64,000 bases of DNA from an uncultured Bacteroidota bacterium (GTDB lineage: Bacteria > Bacteroidota > Bacteroidia > Chitinophagales > Chitinophagaceae). The position numbers were made by a program, and so were the translations under genes. The notes beneath the pieces were generated by a model. That model was given only the letters and a program-made list of their open reading frames with translations, was not told where the DNA came from and did not search any database. The first letter of the stretch is position 1; every line of letters starts with the position of its first letter. This document shows, in pieces, positions 16,439 through 27,913 of the stretch. Location of the stretch: contig CAIJXU010000054.1 in the NCBI GenBank assembly GCA_903824725.1, forward strand, positions 1 through 64,000, given 5' to 3'.

Positions 16439-16914
16439 AAATGGACTTTTTCGACACGCAAGCCTGTTGACAAAATGCCAGAAAGTGGATCCTCCCGCAT
16501 GGTATGTTGCATACTAAATTGATATACCCCTTTCTTGAGCTTAGTGGGGACCGCATTAATAGGAATTCTTTGATCATACACATCGTCCATCCCAACGCCC
16601 AACCATCCCTTTTGATCATCTGCTAACTGTAAATTAAGCGTCTGCTTGACAACTGAATCCAAGGGAGATTGCGTATCCATTTGCAACCAGATGTTTTTAT
16701 AGCGATAGGTATTGTGGTGTCTTATTACAAAAAATATTTTATACAATGCATTGGTATCCGTAATGTTAAACTGATAATGATTTACCTGCTTGCTCGACCA
16801 CTCATGTTGGGGATAGATGGTGTTTTGCTCATATAACTGAATGGGCTCACAACTAGACATTAACAAACTCAATAATAGTCCAGTAAATAATATATGAAAT
16901 ATGAACGACCGCAT
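16435..16914 (-). CDS. gldH: GldH-type gliding-motility lipoprotein
   Basis: 159-residue lipoprotein with a hydrophobic signal and lipobox LLMSSC (Cys about 22). The body follows the GldH pattern: Gln/Trp-rich N-terminus (YPQHEWSSKQ), FNITDTNALYKIFFVIRHHNTYRYKNIWL, and a C-terminal Gly-rich segment. In Flavobacterium GldH belongs to the Gld set needed for gliding and is linked to type IX secretion. Many non-gliding relatives retain it. The ATG at 16914 is preferred over the one at 16926 because it starts after the yicC stop and gives a compact signal peptide. It is sandwiched between yicC and a two-component system. Confidence 0.8.
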   Translation of the reverse strand: MRSFIFHILFTGLLLSLLMSSCEPIQLYEQNTIYPQHEWSSKQVNHYQFNITDTNALYKIFFVIRHHNTYRYKNIWLQMDTQSPLDSVVKQTLNLQLADDQKGWLGVGMDDVYDQRIPINAVPTKLKKGVYQFSMQHTMREDPLSGILSTGLRVEKVHL

Positions 16915-16915
16915 T

Positions 16916-17791
16916 TTACAATACATTTAAAATTTGCTCTTTTGCTTTCTCTAACTCATCCTTCATCATGATGACAGCCTTTTGAATATCCACGTCATTG
17001 GCTTTGGAACCCGTGGTATTAATCTCTCTTCCTATCTCCTGTAAAATAAAAGAAAGTTTTTTTCCTTTGCAAGGCTCTGATTCCTTTAACATGTCTTTAA
17101 AATAATCGCAATGATTTTTTAAACGGACGCTCTCTTCGGAGATATCTATTTTTTCAATATAATAAATAAGTTCTTGCTCTAATCGGTTATGATCATATTT
17201 ATCTGCGCCTACATGTTGCTCTAATAACTTAACCATGCCTTCTTTAATTTTTTCGCGGCGATTGGGTTCATGTATTTCAACGACAGCTTGTTGCTTTTCA
17301 ATAGCAATGATTTTTTCTAATAAATCCTTTTCAATCGATTTACCTTCTTCCCCGCGATGTTTTATTAAATGATCAATGGCTTGTTTTAATAAAGCAAATA
17401 AAAACTGCCATTCCTCTTCGGTCAACACCTCGTTGGTGGATGACACCACATCGGGCATTTTTAAAAGGGTACTCAAAATATTTTCGGTTCCCATACCCAA
17501 TTCTTGGGCCAGTTCCATAATGGGTTGATAATAAGACTTTGCAAGTTCTTTATTGACACTCACTGGTTTTGAAGCACCATTAGATTTTATAGAAATAGAA
17601 CATTCAACACTTCCTCTGTATAATTCCTCATTGAGTTTATTCCTTATTCCAACTTCATAAGGCTTTAATAAAGACGGGGCATTTAAGCGCACATCAAATT
17701 GCTTGCCATTCAAGGATTTCACCTCCACTAAAAAAGTTTTGTCTTTTAAAATGGATTCTGCTCTTCCGTAACCTGTCATTGAATACAACAT
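16916..17791 (-). CDS. yicC: YicC family endoribonuclease-like protein
   Basis: 291-residue member of the YicC/YloC family. The N-terminus MLYSMTGYGRAE and the C-terminal EIGREINTTGSKANDVDIQ signature (DUF1732 part) are diagnostic. E. coli YicC is reported to be an endoribonuclease involved in small RNA turnover. It is first in a run of overlapping or abutting genes (gldH, kinase, regulator), so it probably leads that operon. Confidence 0.92.
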   Translation of the reverse strand: MLYSMTGYGRAESILKDKTFLVEVKSLNGKQFDVRLNAPSLLKPYEVGIRNKLNEELYRGSVECSISIKSNGASKPVSVNKELAKSYYQPIMELAQELGMGTENILSTLLKMPDVVSSTNEVLTEEEWQFLFALLKQAIDHLIKHRGEEGKSIEKDLLEKIIAIEKQQAVVEIHEPNRREKIKEGMVKLLEQHVGADKYDHNRLEQELIYYIEKIDISEESVRLKNHCDYFKDMLKESEPCKGKKLSFILQEIGREINTTGSKANDVDIQKAVIMMKDELEKAKEQILNVL

Positions 17792-17852
17792 AATAATGCC
17801 AAATTTTAATGGTATGTAAAGGTATCAAATTATGGGCAAGCCGGCTTCTTTT

Positions 17853-18575
17853 TTAAAAATCTATTCCGAACCAATTTTTCTTGCGTAATTGATAGGCCTT
17901 AAAGTCAAATGAATACAGTTTTCCTGGGCGATGAGTGACTTGGGTCTCCATTTCATTAATATCAATTAAAAAGCCCATGCTTGCAAATTTCTTTCTAAAA
18001 TTGCGTCTATCTAATGAGGTATTCAAAATGGCTTCGTACACATTTTGTAGTTGTCTTAATGAAAATTTTACAGGCAATAAATTAAATGCCAATGGATGTT
18101 CTTGAATACGCTTTTGCAACCATTTGTGACAAGTATCTAAAATTTCCATATGATCAAATGCCATTTCCTTAATGTCCTTTACAATATGCCAGCTTAATTC
18201 ATTCTCCAAAATTTTTAATTCATGATGTTTGATGTTTAATAAGGAAGCATATACCGAAGTCACTACCCTTCCTCCCGGATGTCGTTTGGGATGACTAAAT
18301 GTATATACTTGTTCTAAATAAACATCTTGCATACCCGTTCGCTCTAGCAAGACCCTATTGGCAGCATTACCTAAATCCTCATTCGATAAAATCGTATCCC
18401 CTAACAAGGACAATTTCTCTTCAAATTGAGGTAAATCACTTTTAATGGTGAGCACTTTCAGGGAATTATCGTCAAACCCAAATATGACACAATCCACTGT
18501 TAATGGTACAGTTGGATAGGTTTGTACTAACTTTATAGCATCTTTCTTAATCAAATTCATATAAGGAGTCGGCAA
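17853..18575 (-). CDS. Nudix-domain transcriptional regulator (NrtR/AraR-like)
   Basis: 240 aa. An N-terminal Nudix fold (about residues 20-145) is joined to a C-terminal winged helix (about 150-225). The Nudix box GX5EX7REUXEEXGU reads GDTILSNEDLGNAANRVLLERTG, so the catalytic REUXEE core is lost and the domain should bind rather than hydrolyse its ligand. This architecture is that of NrtR-type regulators. In Bacteroides a member (AraR) controls arabinose use, so a sugar or nucleotide effector is plausible. It is divergent from ligA, and nested dyads in the shared gap are candidate operators. A link to the xylBA genes at 61-64 kb is speculative. Confidence 0.85.
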   Translation of the reverse strand: MPTPYMNLIKKDAIKLVQTYPTVPLTVDCVIFGFDDNSLKVLTIKSDLPQFEEKLSLLGDTILSNEDLGNAANRVLLERTGMQDVYLEQVYTFSHPKRHPGGRVVTSVYASLLNIKHHELKILENELSWHIVKDIKEMAFDHMEILDTCHKWLQKRIQEHPLAFNLLPVKFSLRQLQNVYEAILNTSLDRRNFRKKFASMGFLIDINEMETQVTHRPGKLYSFDFKAYQLRKKNWFGIDF

Positions 18576-18617
18576 ACTAGCTTTGCCTTTTAATAACTGG
18601 TTTCAAAAAAGCGAATT

Positions 18618-18654
18618 ATAGTTTCGAAAATACGAAATAAAAGATTAAAACTAT
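18618..18654. promoter_or_regulatory. nested dyads in the nudix-regulator/ligA divergent gap
   Basis: ATAGTTT (18618-18624) and AAACTAT (18648-18654) form an inverted repeat with 23 nt between the arms, enclosing TTTCG-N6-CGAAA (18622-18637). It lies 43 nt upstream of the regulator start and 27 nt upstream of ligA. It may be an operator for the divergently encoded regulator; this is inference. Confidence 0.35.
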
Positions 18655-18665
18655 TTGTATTTTAG

Positions 18666-21750
<3,085 letters not shown>

Positions 21751-21794
21751 ATTTTTTATTTTTACTATTTTAATAAACCATTTCTGACCCATAC

Positions 21795-21822
21795 AAAAAA
21801 GCCTTCCATTTCTGGAAGGCTT
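21795..21822 (-). terminator. intrinsic terminator/attenuator between pfkB and asd
   Basis: On the minus strand AAGCCTTCCA-GAAA-TGGAAGGCTT is a perfect 10-bp stem capped by a GNRA tetraloop and followed by TTTTG. It lies 145 nt after the PfkB stop and 45 nt before asd. It either ends the upstream transcript or acts as an asd leader attenuator. Confidence 0.7.
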
Positions 21823-21966
21823 CTGAATATATTTAGCATACAAACAATCAGCACCTTCCTATTTATAGGGGTTTCTTAATTTGTTTTGTATGTTTATTTT
21901 TTTGCATCTAATTTTTTTAATCAATATCGAACACGAAAATAATTCGATACCCTCATTTTACCAAAT

Positions 21967-22887
21967 TTAAACCAACTCAATGTCAAAATTGACCAACTGA
22001 ACAAACGATTGTATGCGCTCTTTAATATCCGCTTCATTTATTTCAGTTAAGCGTTGGGTACCAAATTTTTCAACACAAAAACTCGCTAAAGCACTACCCA
22101 CAATGATAGCCGACTTCATGTTATTAAATGATAAGTCCTTTGTTTTTGCCAAATGGGCTACAAAGCCTCCTGCAAAAGTATCTCCTGCTCCAGTTGGATC
22201 AAATACTTCCTCTAATGGCAATGCGGGTGCAAAAAATACTTCCGACTCATGAAATAACAATGCCCCATGTTCTCCTTTTTTAATAATTAAATAACGAGGA
22301 CCCATTGCCATAATTTTCTTAGCCGCTTTCACCAAACTATATTCTCCACTCAATTGACGCGCTTCGCTGTCATTGACCATTAAGACATCCACTAAACTTA
22401 TGGTATGTAATAAATCGTCCATCATGATCTCCATCCAAAAATTCATTGTATCCATTACAATTAGTTTTGGACGCTTTTTCATTTGCTTGATCACACTACT
22501 TTGTACAGCAGGTACCAAATTTCCAAGCATTAAAATTTCACAATCCTGATAACTGTCTGGTACCACTGGTTCAAAATTCTCCAATACATTTAATTGTGTT
22601 TCAATGGTATCACGGGTATTCATATCTAAATGATACTTACCACTCCAAAAAAATGTTTTTTCGTCTTTCTTGATTTGAACACCTTCCAAAATTACCCCTC
22701 TATTGGATAAGGCATCTAATTCAGATTGAGGAAAATCCCCACCTACCACTGAAATTTGTTTCACTGTGGTAAAATTAGAAGCACACCATGCTATATAAGT
22801 AGCAGCACCGCCTATTATTTTATCACTTTTACCAAATGGGGTTTCAATGGCATCAAAGGCCATGGATCCTACTACAACTAATGACAT
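21967..22887 (-). CDS. PfkB family carbohydrate/nucleoside kinase
   Basis: 306-residue ribokinase-fold kinase that phosphorylates a sugar or nucleoside with ATP. The N-terminal GGAATYIAW motif matches PfkB signature 1 and DPTGAGDTFAGGFVAHLA matches signature 2 with the catalytic Asp. The ORF track adds 34 upstream codons. ATG at 22887 is chosen because MSLVVVGSMAFD begins the first beta strand. The substrate cannot be read from the sequence. A 7-bp stem (21925-21949) follows the stop. Confidence 0.88.
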   Translation of the reverse strand: MSLVVVGSMAFDAIETPFGKSDKIIGGAATYIAWCASNFTTVKQISVVGGDFPQSELDALSNRGVILEGVQIKKDEKTFFWSGKYHLDMNTRDTIETQLNVLENFEPVVPDSYQDCEILMLGNLVPAVQSSVIKQMKKRPKLIVMDTMNFWMEIMMDDLLHTISLVDVLMVNDSEARQLSGEYSLVKAAKKIMAMGPRYLIIKKGEHGALLFHESEVFFAPALPLEEVFDPTGAGDTFAGGFVAHLAKTKDLSFNNMKSAIIVGSALASFCVEKFGTQRLTEINEADIKERIQSFVQLVNFDIELV

Positions 22888-23082
22888 GTGGATGGTTTTA
22901 TTTTCAGCTGCGAAACTACGATTTTTACTGTTAATTAAATTCCGATTGCTTAAAGGAAGACCCAAAATTGGTAAAGCCTTGATAATCAAAAACTAACAAA
23001 AAGCCTATTTATTTTAAAAATTATTCATATTTAAAGAATTAAATCTATAATTTTGTGCTAACAAATCACTAAAAATAGAGTT

Positions 23083-23679
23083 ATGGCTAGAATTAAGACC
23101 GAAAAGAATGGTTCAAGAAAAGATGTGATCGTACGTAAGGCAGCCACTCTATTTAGAGAAAAAGGATATAAGGCCGCAAGTATGCGCGACCTTGCTGAAG
23201 CCGTTGGGGTGGAAGCCGCTAGTTTATACAACCATATTAAATCAAAAAGTGAATTATTGCACGAATTGGTATTTAGTGTCGCTAATAAGTTTGTATTAAA
23301 AATGGACGAAATAGAATCTGAAAATATTTCCTCCCTTCAAAAAATGGAAAAACTATTACGATTCCATATTACTGAAATGATTCATAATTATGAGGAAGTA
23401 TATGTAAGTGATAGAGAATGGAAACACTTATCAGATCCTTATTTATCCAATTTCCAAAATCAACGAAGAGTATACCGCAAAAGGATTGCAGCCATTATTG
23501 AAGAAGGTATCAGAAACAAAGAAATCAAACCTATTGATGCCCCTACGGTGGTACTTATATTTTTACATGCCGTAAGTGGTATTGAAAGTTGGCACCGATC
23601 TACTAAAAAAATTACAGCGACCGAATTAGAACAAAATATGGTCACCATTTTAATTGATGGTTTGAAATTATCAAAATAA
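23083..23679 (+). CDS. TetR/AcrR family transcriptional regulator
   Basis: 198 aa. The N-terminal helix-turn-helix (about residues 14-60; AATLFREKGYKAASMRDLAEAVGVEAASLYNHIKSK) is a strong TetR match, followed by a helical ligand/dimer domain. A TAATTTTG element (23048-23055) resembling the Bacteroidota -7 box lies 27 nt upstream. No divergent or downstream catabolic operon is present to indicate targets; the next gene is obg. Confidence 0.9.
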   Translation: MARIKTEKNGSRKDVIVRKAATLFREKGYKAASMRDLAEAVGVEAASLYNHIKSKSELLHELVFSVANKFVLKMDEIESENISSLQKMEKLLRFHITEMIHNYEEVYVSDREWKHLSDPYLSNFQNQRRVYRKRIAAIIEEGIRNKEIKPIDAPTVVLIFLHAVSGIESWHRSTKKITATELEQNMVTILIDGLKLSK

Positions 23680-23760
23680 GCCATTCAATAAATAAAGCAC
23701 CAAAGTTTCCTTCAGAAAAACTCCATTTCAACCCAATAGGGCCGTTTTTTTAATAATCAG

Positions 23761-23789
23761 TTGGCTCTACTTGGATTAGCTTAACTTTG
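23761..23789 (+). promoter_or_regulatory. promoter of obg
   Basis: TTG (23761-23763), an 18-nt spacer and TAACTTTG (23782-23789) match the Bacteroidota TTG-N19-TAnnTTTG pattern closely. The expected start, near 23796, would give a leader of about 10 nt before the GTG of obg. Confidence 0.55.
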
Positions 23790-23805
23790 CGCAAAATAAA
23801 ACCTC

Positions 23806-24807
23806 GTGTCAGAGAAGAATAATTTTATAGACTACATCCGTATTTTTTGCCATAGCGGGCACGGTGGACCTGGTGCGCGACATTTGATGCGCAATAAGCT
23901 AACCGCAAAAGGTGGCCCTGATGGAGGCGATGGAGGTCGCGGAGGTCATATTATATTAAGAGGGAATGCTCAGCTTTGGACCTTACTCCACTTACGCTAT
24001 TTTAAAAATGTGATCGCAGAAGATGGCGAGGGAGGAAGTAAAAATAATTGTACCGGTAAGGATGGGAAAGATATTATTATTGAAGTGCCTTTAGGAACCA
24101 TTGCAAGAGATGAAGAAACAGGAAAAGTAGAAGCCGAAATTTTAACCGATGGTCAAGAGATTATATTAGCCAAAGGAGGTCGAGGTGGTTTAGGTAATTC
24201 TAATTTTGCCACCCCTACCAATCAGGTGCCTGAACACGCACAACCAGGAGAGGATGGTATTGAAGGCTGGAAACAAATTGAATTAAAGGTTTTAGCAGAT
24301 GTGGGATTGGTTGGATTTCCCAATGCAGGTAAGTCTACTTTATTATCCGTGATTACGGCTGCCAAACCTAAAATAGCTAATTACGCTTTTACCACTTTAA
24401 CACCTCAGTTAGGCATGGTGGCTTATCGTGACAATCGATCCTTTTGTATTGCCGATTTACCTGGTATCATTGAAGGAGCTGCCGAAGGCAAAGGTTTAGG
24501 ACATCGCTTTTTAAGACATATTGAACGAAATGCTGTTTTACTCTTTATTATTCCATCTGACAGTGATGATCATAAAAAAGAATTTGAAATTCTAAAAAAC
24601 GAATTGTCCGAATTTAATCCTGAATTATTACAAAAGGAATTCATCATTGCGATTAGCAAATCTGATTTATTAGATCAAGAATTAACGGATGCGATTGTAA
24701 AGGAGCTTCCTAAAAATATTCCACATATTTTTATTTCCTCTGCCACACAAAAAAACTTAGTTAAATTAAAAGATTTACTTTGGAAGGCATTGAATAAACC
24801 CATCTAA
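23806..24807 (+). CDS. obg: GTPase Obg/CgtA
   Basis: 333-residue ribosome-assembly GTPase. The Gly-rich Obg fold (residues 1-158; [13 protein letters not shown]) precedes the G domain: G1 [11 protein letters not shown]3 [17 protein letters not shown]4-like ISKSD. The C-terminal OCT domain is absent, as is common in Bacteroidota. The start is GTG, supported by the promoter position and the family N-terminus (NFIDYIRI). It converges on typA across a bidirectional terminator. Confidence 0.96.
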   Translation: MSEKNNFIDYIRIFCHSGHGGPGARHLMRNKLTAKGGPDGGDGGRGGHIILRGNAQLWTLLHLRYFKNVIAEDGEGGSKNNCTGKDGKDIIIEVPLGTIARDEETGKVEAEILTDGQEIILAKGGRGGLGNSNFATPTNQVPEHAQPGEDGIEGWKQIELKVLADVGLVGFPNAGKSTLLSVITAAKPKIANYAFTTLTPQLGMVAYRDNRSFCIADLPGIIEGAAEGKGLGHRFLRHIERNAVLLFIIPSDSDDHKKEFEILKNELSEFNPELLQKEFIIAISKSDLLDQELTDAIVKELPKNIPHIFISSATQKNLVKLKDLLWKALNKPI

Positions 24808-24839
24808 TTGAAATTATTTTTTTTAAAAAAATATTCCCT

Positions 24840-24883
24840 TATAAAAAAATTCCCCCCGAGTACTCGGGGGGAATTTTTTTATA
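24840..24883. terminator. 44-bp perfect palindromic bidirectional terminator
   Basis: A perfect inverted repeat centred on GAGTACTC with CCCCCC/GGGGGG in the stem and A/T runs on both flanks. It would terminate both obg (+) and typA (-) transcripts. Confidence 0.9.
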
Positions 24884-24900
24884 TTGTTACTTGAGTAAAA

Positions 24901-26703
24901 CTAATTAGAGCTGGCCTTGGTGGCCTTACTTCTGTTATTTTCGTCTAATATAGATTTACGCATTCTTACTGATTTTGGAGTTACTTCAATACACTCATCA
25001 AATTGAATATATTCCATACACTCTTCTAAAGTATATTGCACTTTTGGTGTAATACGAACGCTATCATCAGAACCACTCGCACGGTGGTTGGTTAATTTTT
25101 TCATCTCGACCGCATTGATATTTAAATCACCTGGCTTAATATGCTCGGCCAAAACTTGTCCTGCATAAATTTCTTCCCCTGGTTCAATAAAGAAACGTCC
25201 TCTGTCTTGTAATTTATCAATGGAATACGCCGTTGTTAAACCACTAAACTTAGCCACCAACACACCATTGCTACGTCCAGGAATAGGTCCTTTCCAAGGC
25301 TTGTATTCATTGAATCGGTGTGCCATAACAGCTTCACCAGCAGTTTGTGTTAGCATTTGAGAACGAAGACCAATTAAACCTCTTGAAGGAATGTCAAATT
25401 CTAAATGTTGCATGGTACCCTTAGATTCCATGATCAACATCTCTCCTTTTTTCTGAGTCACTAAGTCAATCACTTTACCGCTAAAATCAGCAGGTACATC
25501 CACTACCAATATTTCAAACGGCTCATGTTTACGGCCATCAATTTCTTTTACTAAAACTTGAGGGTTTCCAACTGTTAACTCATATCCCTCACGACGCATG
25601 GTTTCAACCAATACGCCTAAGTGCAAAATACCACGACCAAATACTAAGAAACTATCAGCACTATCTGTTTCTTCAACTCGTAATGCTAAGTTTTTTTCAG
25701 TTTCTTTCATCAAACGATCACGAATATGTCGAGAAGTAACAAACTTACCTTCCTTACCAAAGAAAGGTGAATTGTTAATACTAAAAGTCATACTCATAGT
25801 TGGTTCATCAACACTAATAACAGGTAATGCTTCTGGATTTTCCGGATCCGCAATGGTATCACCAATACTAAAATCTTCTAATCCTACTACAGCACATAAA
25901 TCGCCAGAAACTACTTCAGTTACTTTGCGCTTTCCCATTCCTTCAAAAACATATAATTCTTTTACTTTATTCTTCTTTAAACTTCCATCCGCTTTAACCA
26001 ATACAATATTTTGACCTTCTTTGATGGTTCCTCTTTCTACTTTACCAATGGCAATACGACCTAAGAATGAAGAATAATCTAATGAAGTAATTTGCATTTG
26101 TGTATGTCCTTCTTTAACATCAGGACCTGGCACATATTTTAAAATACCATCCATCAAAGGAAAAATATCTTCGCAAGCTGTTAAGCTATCATTAAACCAA
26201 CCATTTTTTCCACTACCATAAAAAGTAGGGAAATTTAATTGTTCCTCTGTGGCATCCAAGTTGAAAAATAATTCGAAAACGGCATCATGCACTTCATCAG
26301 GGCGGCAGTTTTCTTTATCCACTTTATTGATGATAACAATTGGTTTTAAATTTAATTGTAAAGCCTTTTGTAAAACGAAACGCGTTTGTGGCATCGGGCC
26401 TTCAAAAGCATCTACTAATAAACAAACGCCATCTGCCATTTTTAAAACACGTTCTACCTCGCCACCAAAATCACTGTGACCTGGCGTGTCAATAACATTG
26501 ATTTTAACATCCTTATAGGTAACTGATGCATTTTTACTTAAGATGGTAATACCTCTTTCTCTTTCAAGCTCATTGCTATCCATGATCAAGTCCCCAGTCT
26601 CCTGGTTGTCTCTGAATACTTTTGTAGCGTGTAAAATTCTGTCTACCAAGGTGGTTTTACCATGATCAACGTGGGCGATAATAGCGATGTTTCTTATTTC
26701 CAT
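24901..26703 (-). CDS. typA: translational GTPase TypA/BipA
   Basis: 600-residue ribosome-associated GTPase involved in 50S assembly and stress adaptation. G1 is AHVDHGKTTL, G3 DTPGHSDFGGE and G4 NKVDKENCRP. EF-G-like domains II, III and V and the BipA-specific C-terminal domain follow (GLTTAYSIDKLQDRG). A TACCTTTG -7 element lies about 18 nt upstream of the ATG. Confidence 0.97.
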   Translation of the reverse strand: MEIRNIAIIAHVDHGKTTLVDRILHATKVFRDNQETGDLIMDSNELERERGITILSKNASVTYKDVKINVIDTPGHSDFGGEVERVLKMADGVCLLVDAFEGPMPQTRFVLQKALQLNLKPIVIINKVDKENCRPDEVHDAVFELFFNLDATEEQLNFPTFYGSGKNGWFNDSLTACEDIFPLMDGILKYVPGPDVKEGHTQMQITSLDYSSFLGRIAIGKVERGTIKEGQNIVLVKADGSLKKNKVKELYVFEGMGKRKVTEVVSGDLCAVVGLEDFSIGDTIADPENPEALPVISVDEPTMSMTFSINNSPFFGKEGKFVTSRHIRDRLMKETEKNLALRVEETDSADSFLVFGRGILHLGVLVETMRREGYELTVGNPQVLVKEIDGRKHEPFEILVVDVPADFSGKVIDLVTQKKGEMLIMESKGTMQHLEFDIPSRGLIGLRSQMLTQTAGEAVMAHRFNEYKPWKGPIPGRSNGVLVAKFSGLTTAYSIDKLQDRGRFFIEPGEEIYAGQVLAEHIKPGDLNINAVEMKKLTNHRASGSDDSVRITPKVQYTLEECMEYIQFDECIEVTPKSVRMRKSILDENNRSKATKASSN

Positions 26704-26720
26704 GTACTGTTTTGAGGGTG

Positions 26721-26728
26721 CAAAGGTA
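26721..26728 (-). promoter_or_regulatory. -7 element of the typA promoter
   Basis: Minus-strand TACCTTTG matches TAnnTTTG. The nearest TTG lies 24 nt further upstream, longer than the usual spacing. It predicts a very short leader. Confidence 0.4.
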
Positions 26729-26780
26729 CATGGTTTAAGGCTCCTAAAAAAACAAAAGGGATAAAATGGAGTAATAAGAT

Positions 26781-27872
26781 TTACACTCTTATATATATCT
26801 TATATTTATCTAATATATAACCCAATAGCCAGCAAACCAACATATAAGCAAAGGCGAATCCCAGGGATCCCCAATAAGGTGCTAAATGAGCAAAGCTATT
26901 TTGATACAAATAAGTGAATAATGGTAGTCCATTGGGGCCATGAAACATAAATAAACAGGCTACAAGTAGCTCTGAAAAAAGGTAAATGACCAAGGGATTT
27001 TGACCAAAAATGGTAAAAAAGCTCGAAAACTGTAATTGTCTTTGTAATTCAATACGGTATATAATAGTTGCAATAATGACCATATCGATACCTACTGTTA
27101 GCATCACAAATGAACTAGTCCATAATTTTTTATTGATAGGGAATTGATAATTCCACATAAAGGCTAAAAAGATAAAGCCAGCACCCCACATAAACAACAA
27201 TGCCAATCCTTCATAAGTTTTACCTTTTTCTTGAATAAATCTTCCAACACGATATCCAATAAGCACATTCACTAAAGCGGGAATGGTGCTTAACCAACCT
27301 TCAGGATCAAATGCAAAACCTTCACCATGGTATAAATGGGTTTCGCCCATAAGCCAGGTATCAAATTTTAAAACTGCATTGCTATGCATACCAAATGGAT
27401 TTCCTGCATCACCAAAATGAACAGAAAGATACCAGTACATTAATAATAGGAGCGCCGATAAAATCATGATGACGCGTTCATGCATATAGTATGCAATCAA
27501 GGAAGCCAATCCATAACAAAGTGCAATTCGTTGCAATACACCCATGATGCGAGTTTGAGAGAGCGGCCCAGTAAAAGGAAACCAATACATTAAAAATCCT
27601 ATTAAAAAAATAAGCGCTGTTCGTTTAAAAATTTTTAATAACGCCGACGAAGCATTTAGCTTGGCCCAATGAGGTTCCACTAAACTGATTGAATTGCCCA
27701 CCGCAAATAAGAAAGAAGGGAAAACTAAATCTGTGGGTGTAAACCCATTCCAGTTCGCATGTAAAAGCGGAGCAAAAGTAAGTCCTCCATCACCTGGGGT
27801 GTTGACAATGATCATTAAGCAAATGGTCATGCCTCTAAAAACATCTAAGGATATAAATCTTTGATTTGACAT
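26781..27872 (-). CDS. NagX/HGSNAT-like membrane protein (DUF1624/DUF5009 type)
   Basis: 363-residue polytopic membrane protein with about ten hydrophobic helices. The start MSNQRFISLDVFRGMTICLMI and the segment FTPTDLVFPSFLFAVG are characteristic of the heparan-alpha-glucosaminide N-acetyltransferase-like family (NagX, YeiB-related). Eukaryotic HGSNAT transacetylates terminal glucosamine. In Bacteroidota these genes often accompany amino-sugar use, but no such genes occur here. It is 41 nt downstream of the RND pump gene in the same orientation. Confidence 0.8.
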   Translation of the reverse strand: MSNQRFISLDVFRGMTICLMIIVNTPGDGGLTFAPLLHANWNGFTPTDLVFPSFLFAVGNSISLVEPHWAKLNASSALLKIFKRTALIFLIGFLMYWFPFTGPLSQTRIMGVLQRIALCYGLASLIAYYMHERVIMILSALLLLMYWYLSVHFGDAGNPFGMHSNAVLKFDTWLMGETHLYHGEGFAFDPEGWLSTIPALVNVLIGYRVGRFIQEKGKTYEGLALLFMWGAGFIFLAFMWNYQFPINKKLWTSSFVMLTVGIDMVIIATIIYRIELQRQLQFSSFFTIFGQNPLVIYLFSELLVACLFMFHGPNGLPLFTYLYQNSFAHLAPYWGSLGFAFAYMLVCWLLGYILDKYKIYIRV

Positions 27873-27913
27873 TGTAATCGTTGATCATTTTTTCCAACTA
27901 TGTTACCAATAGA

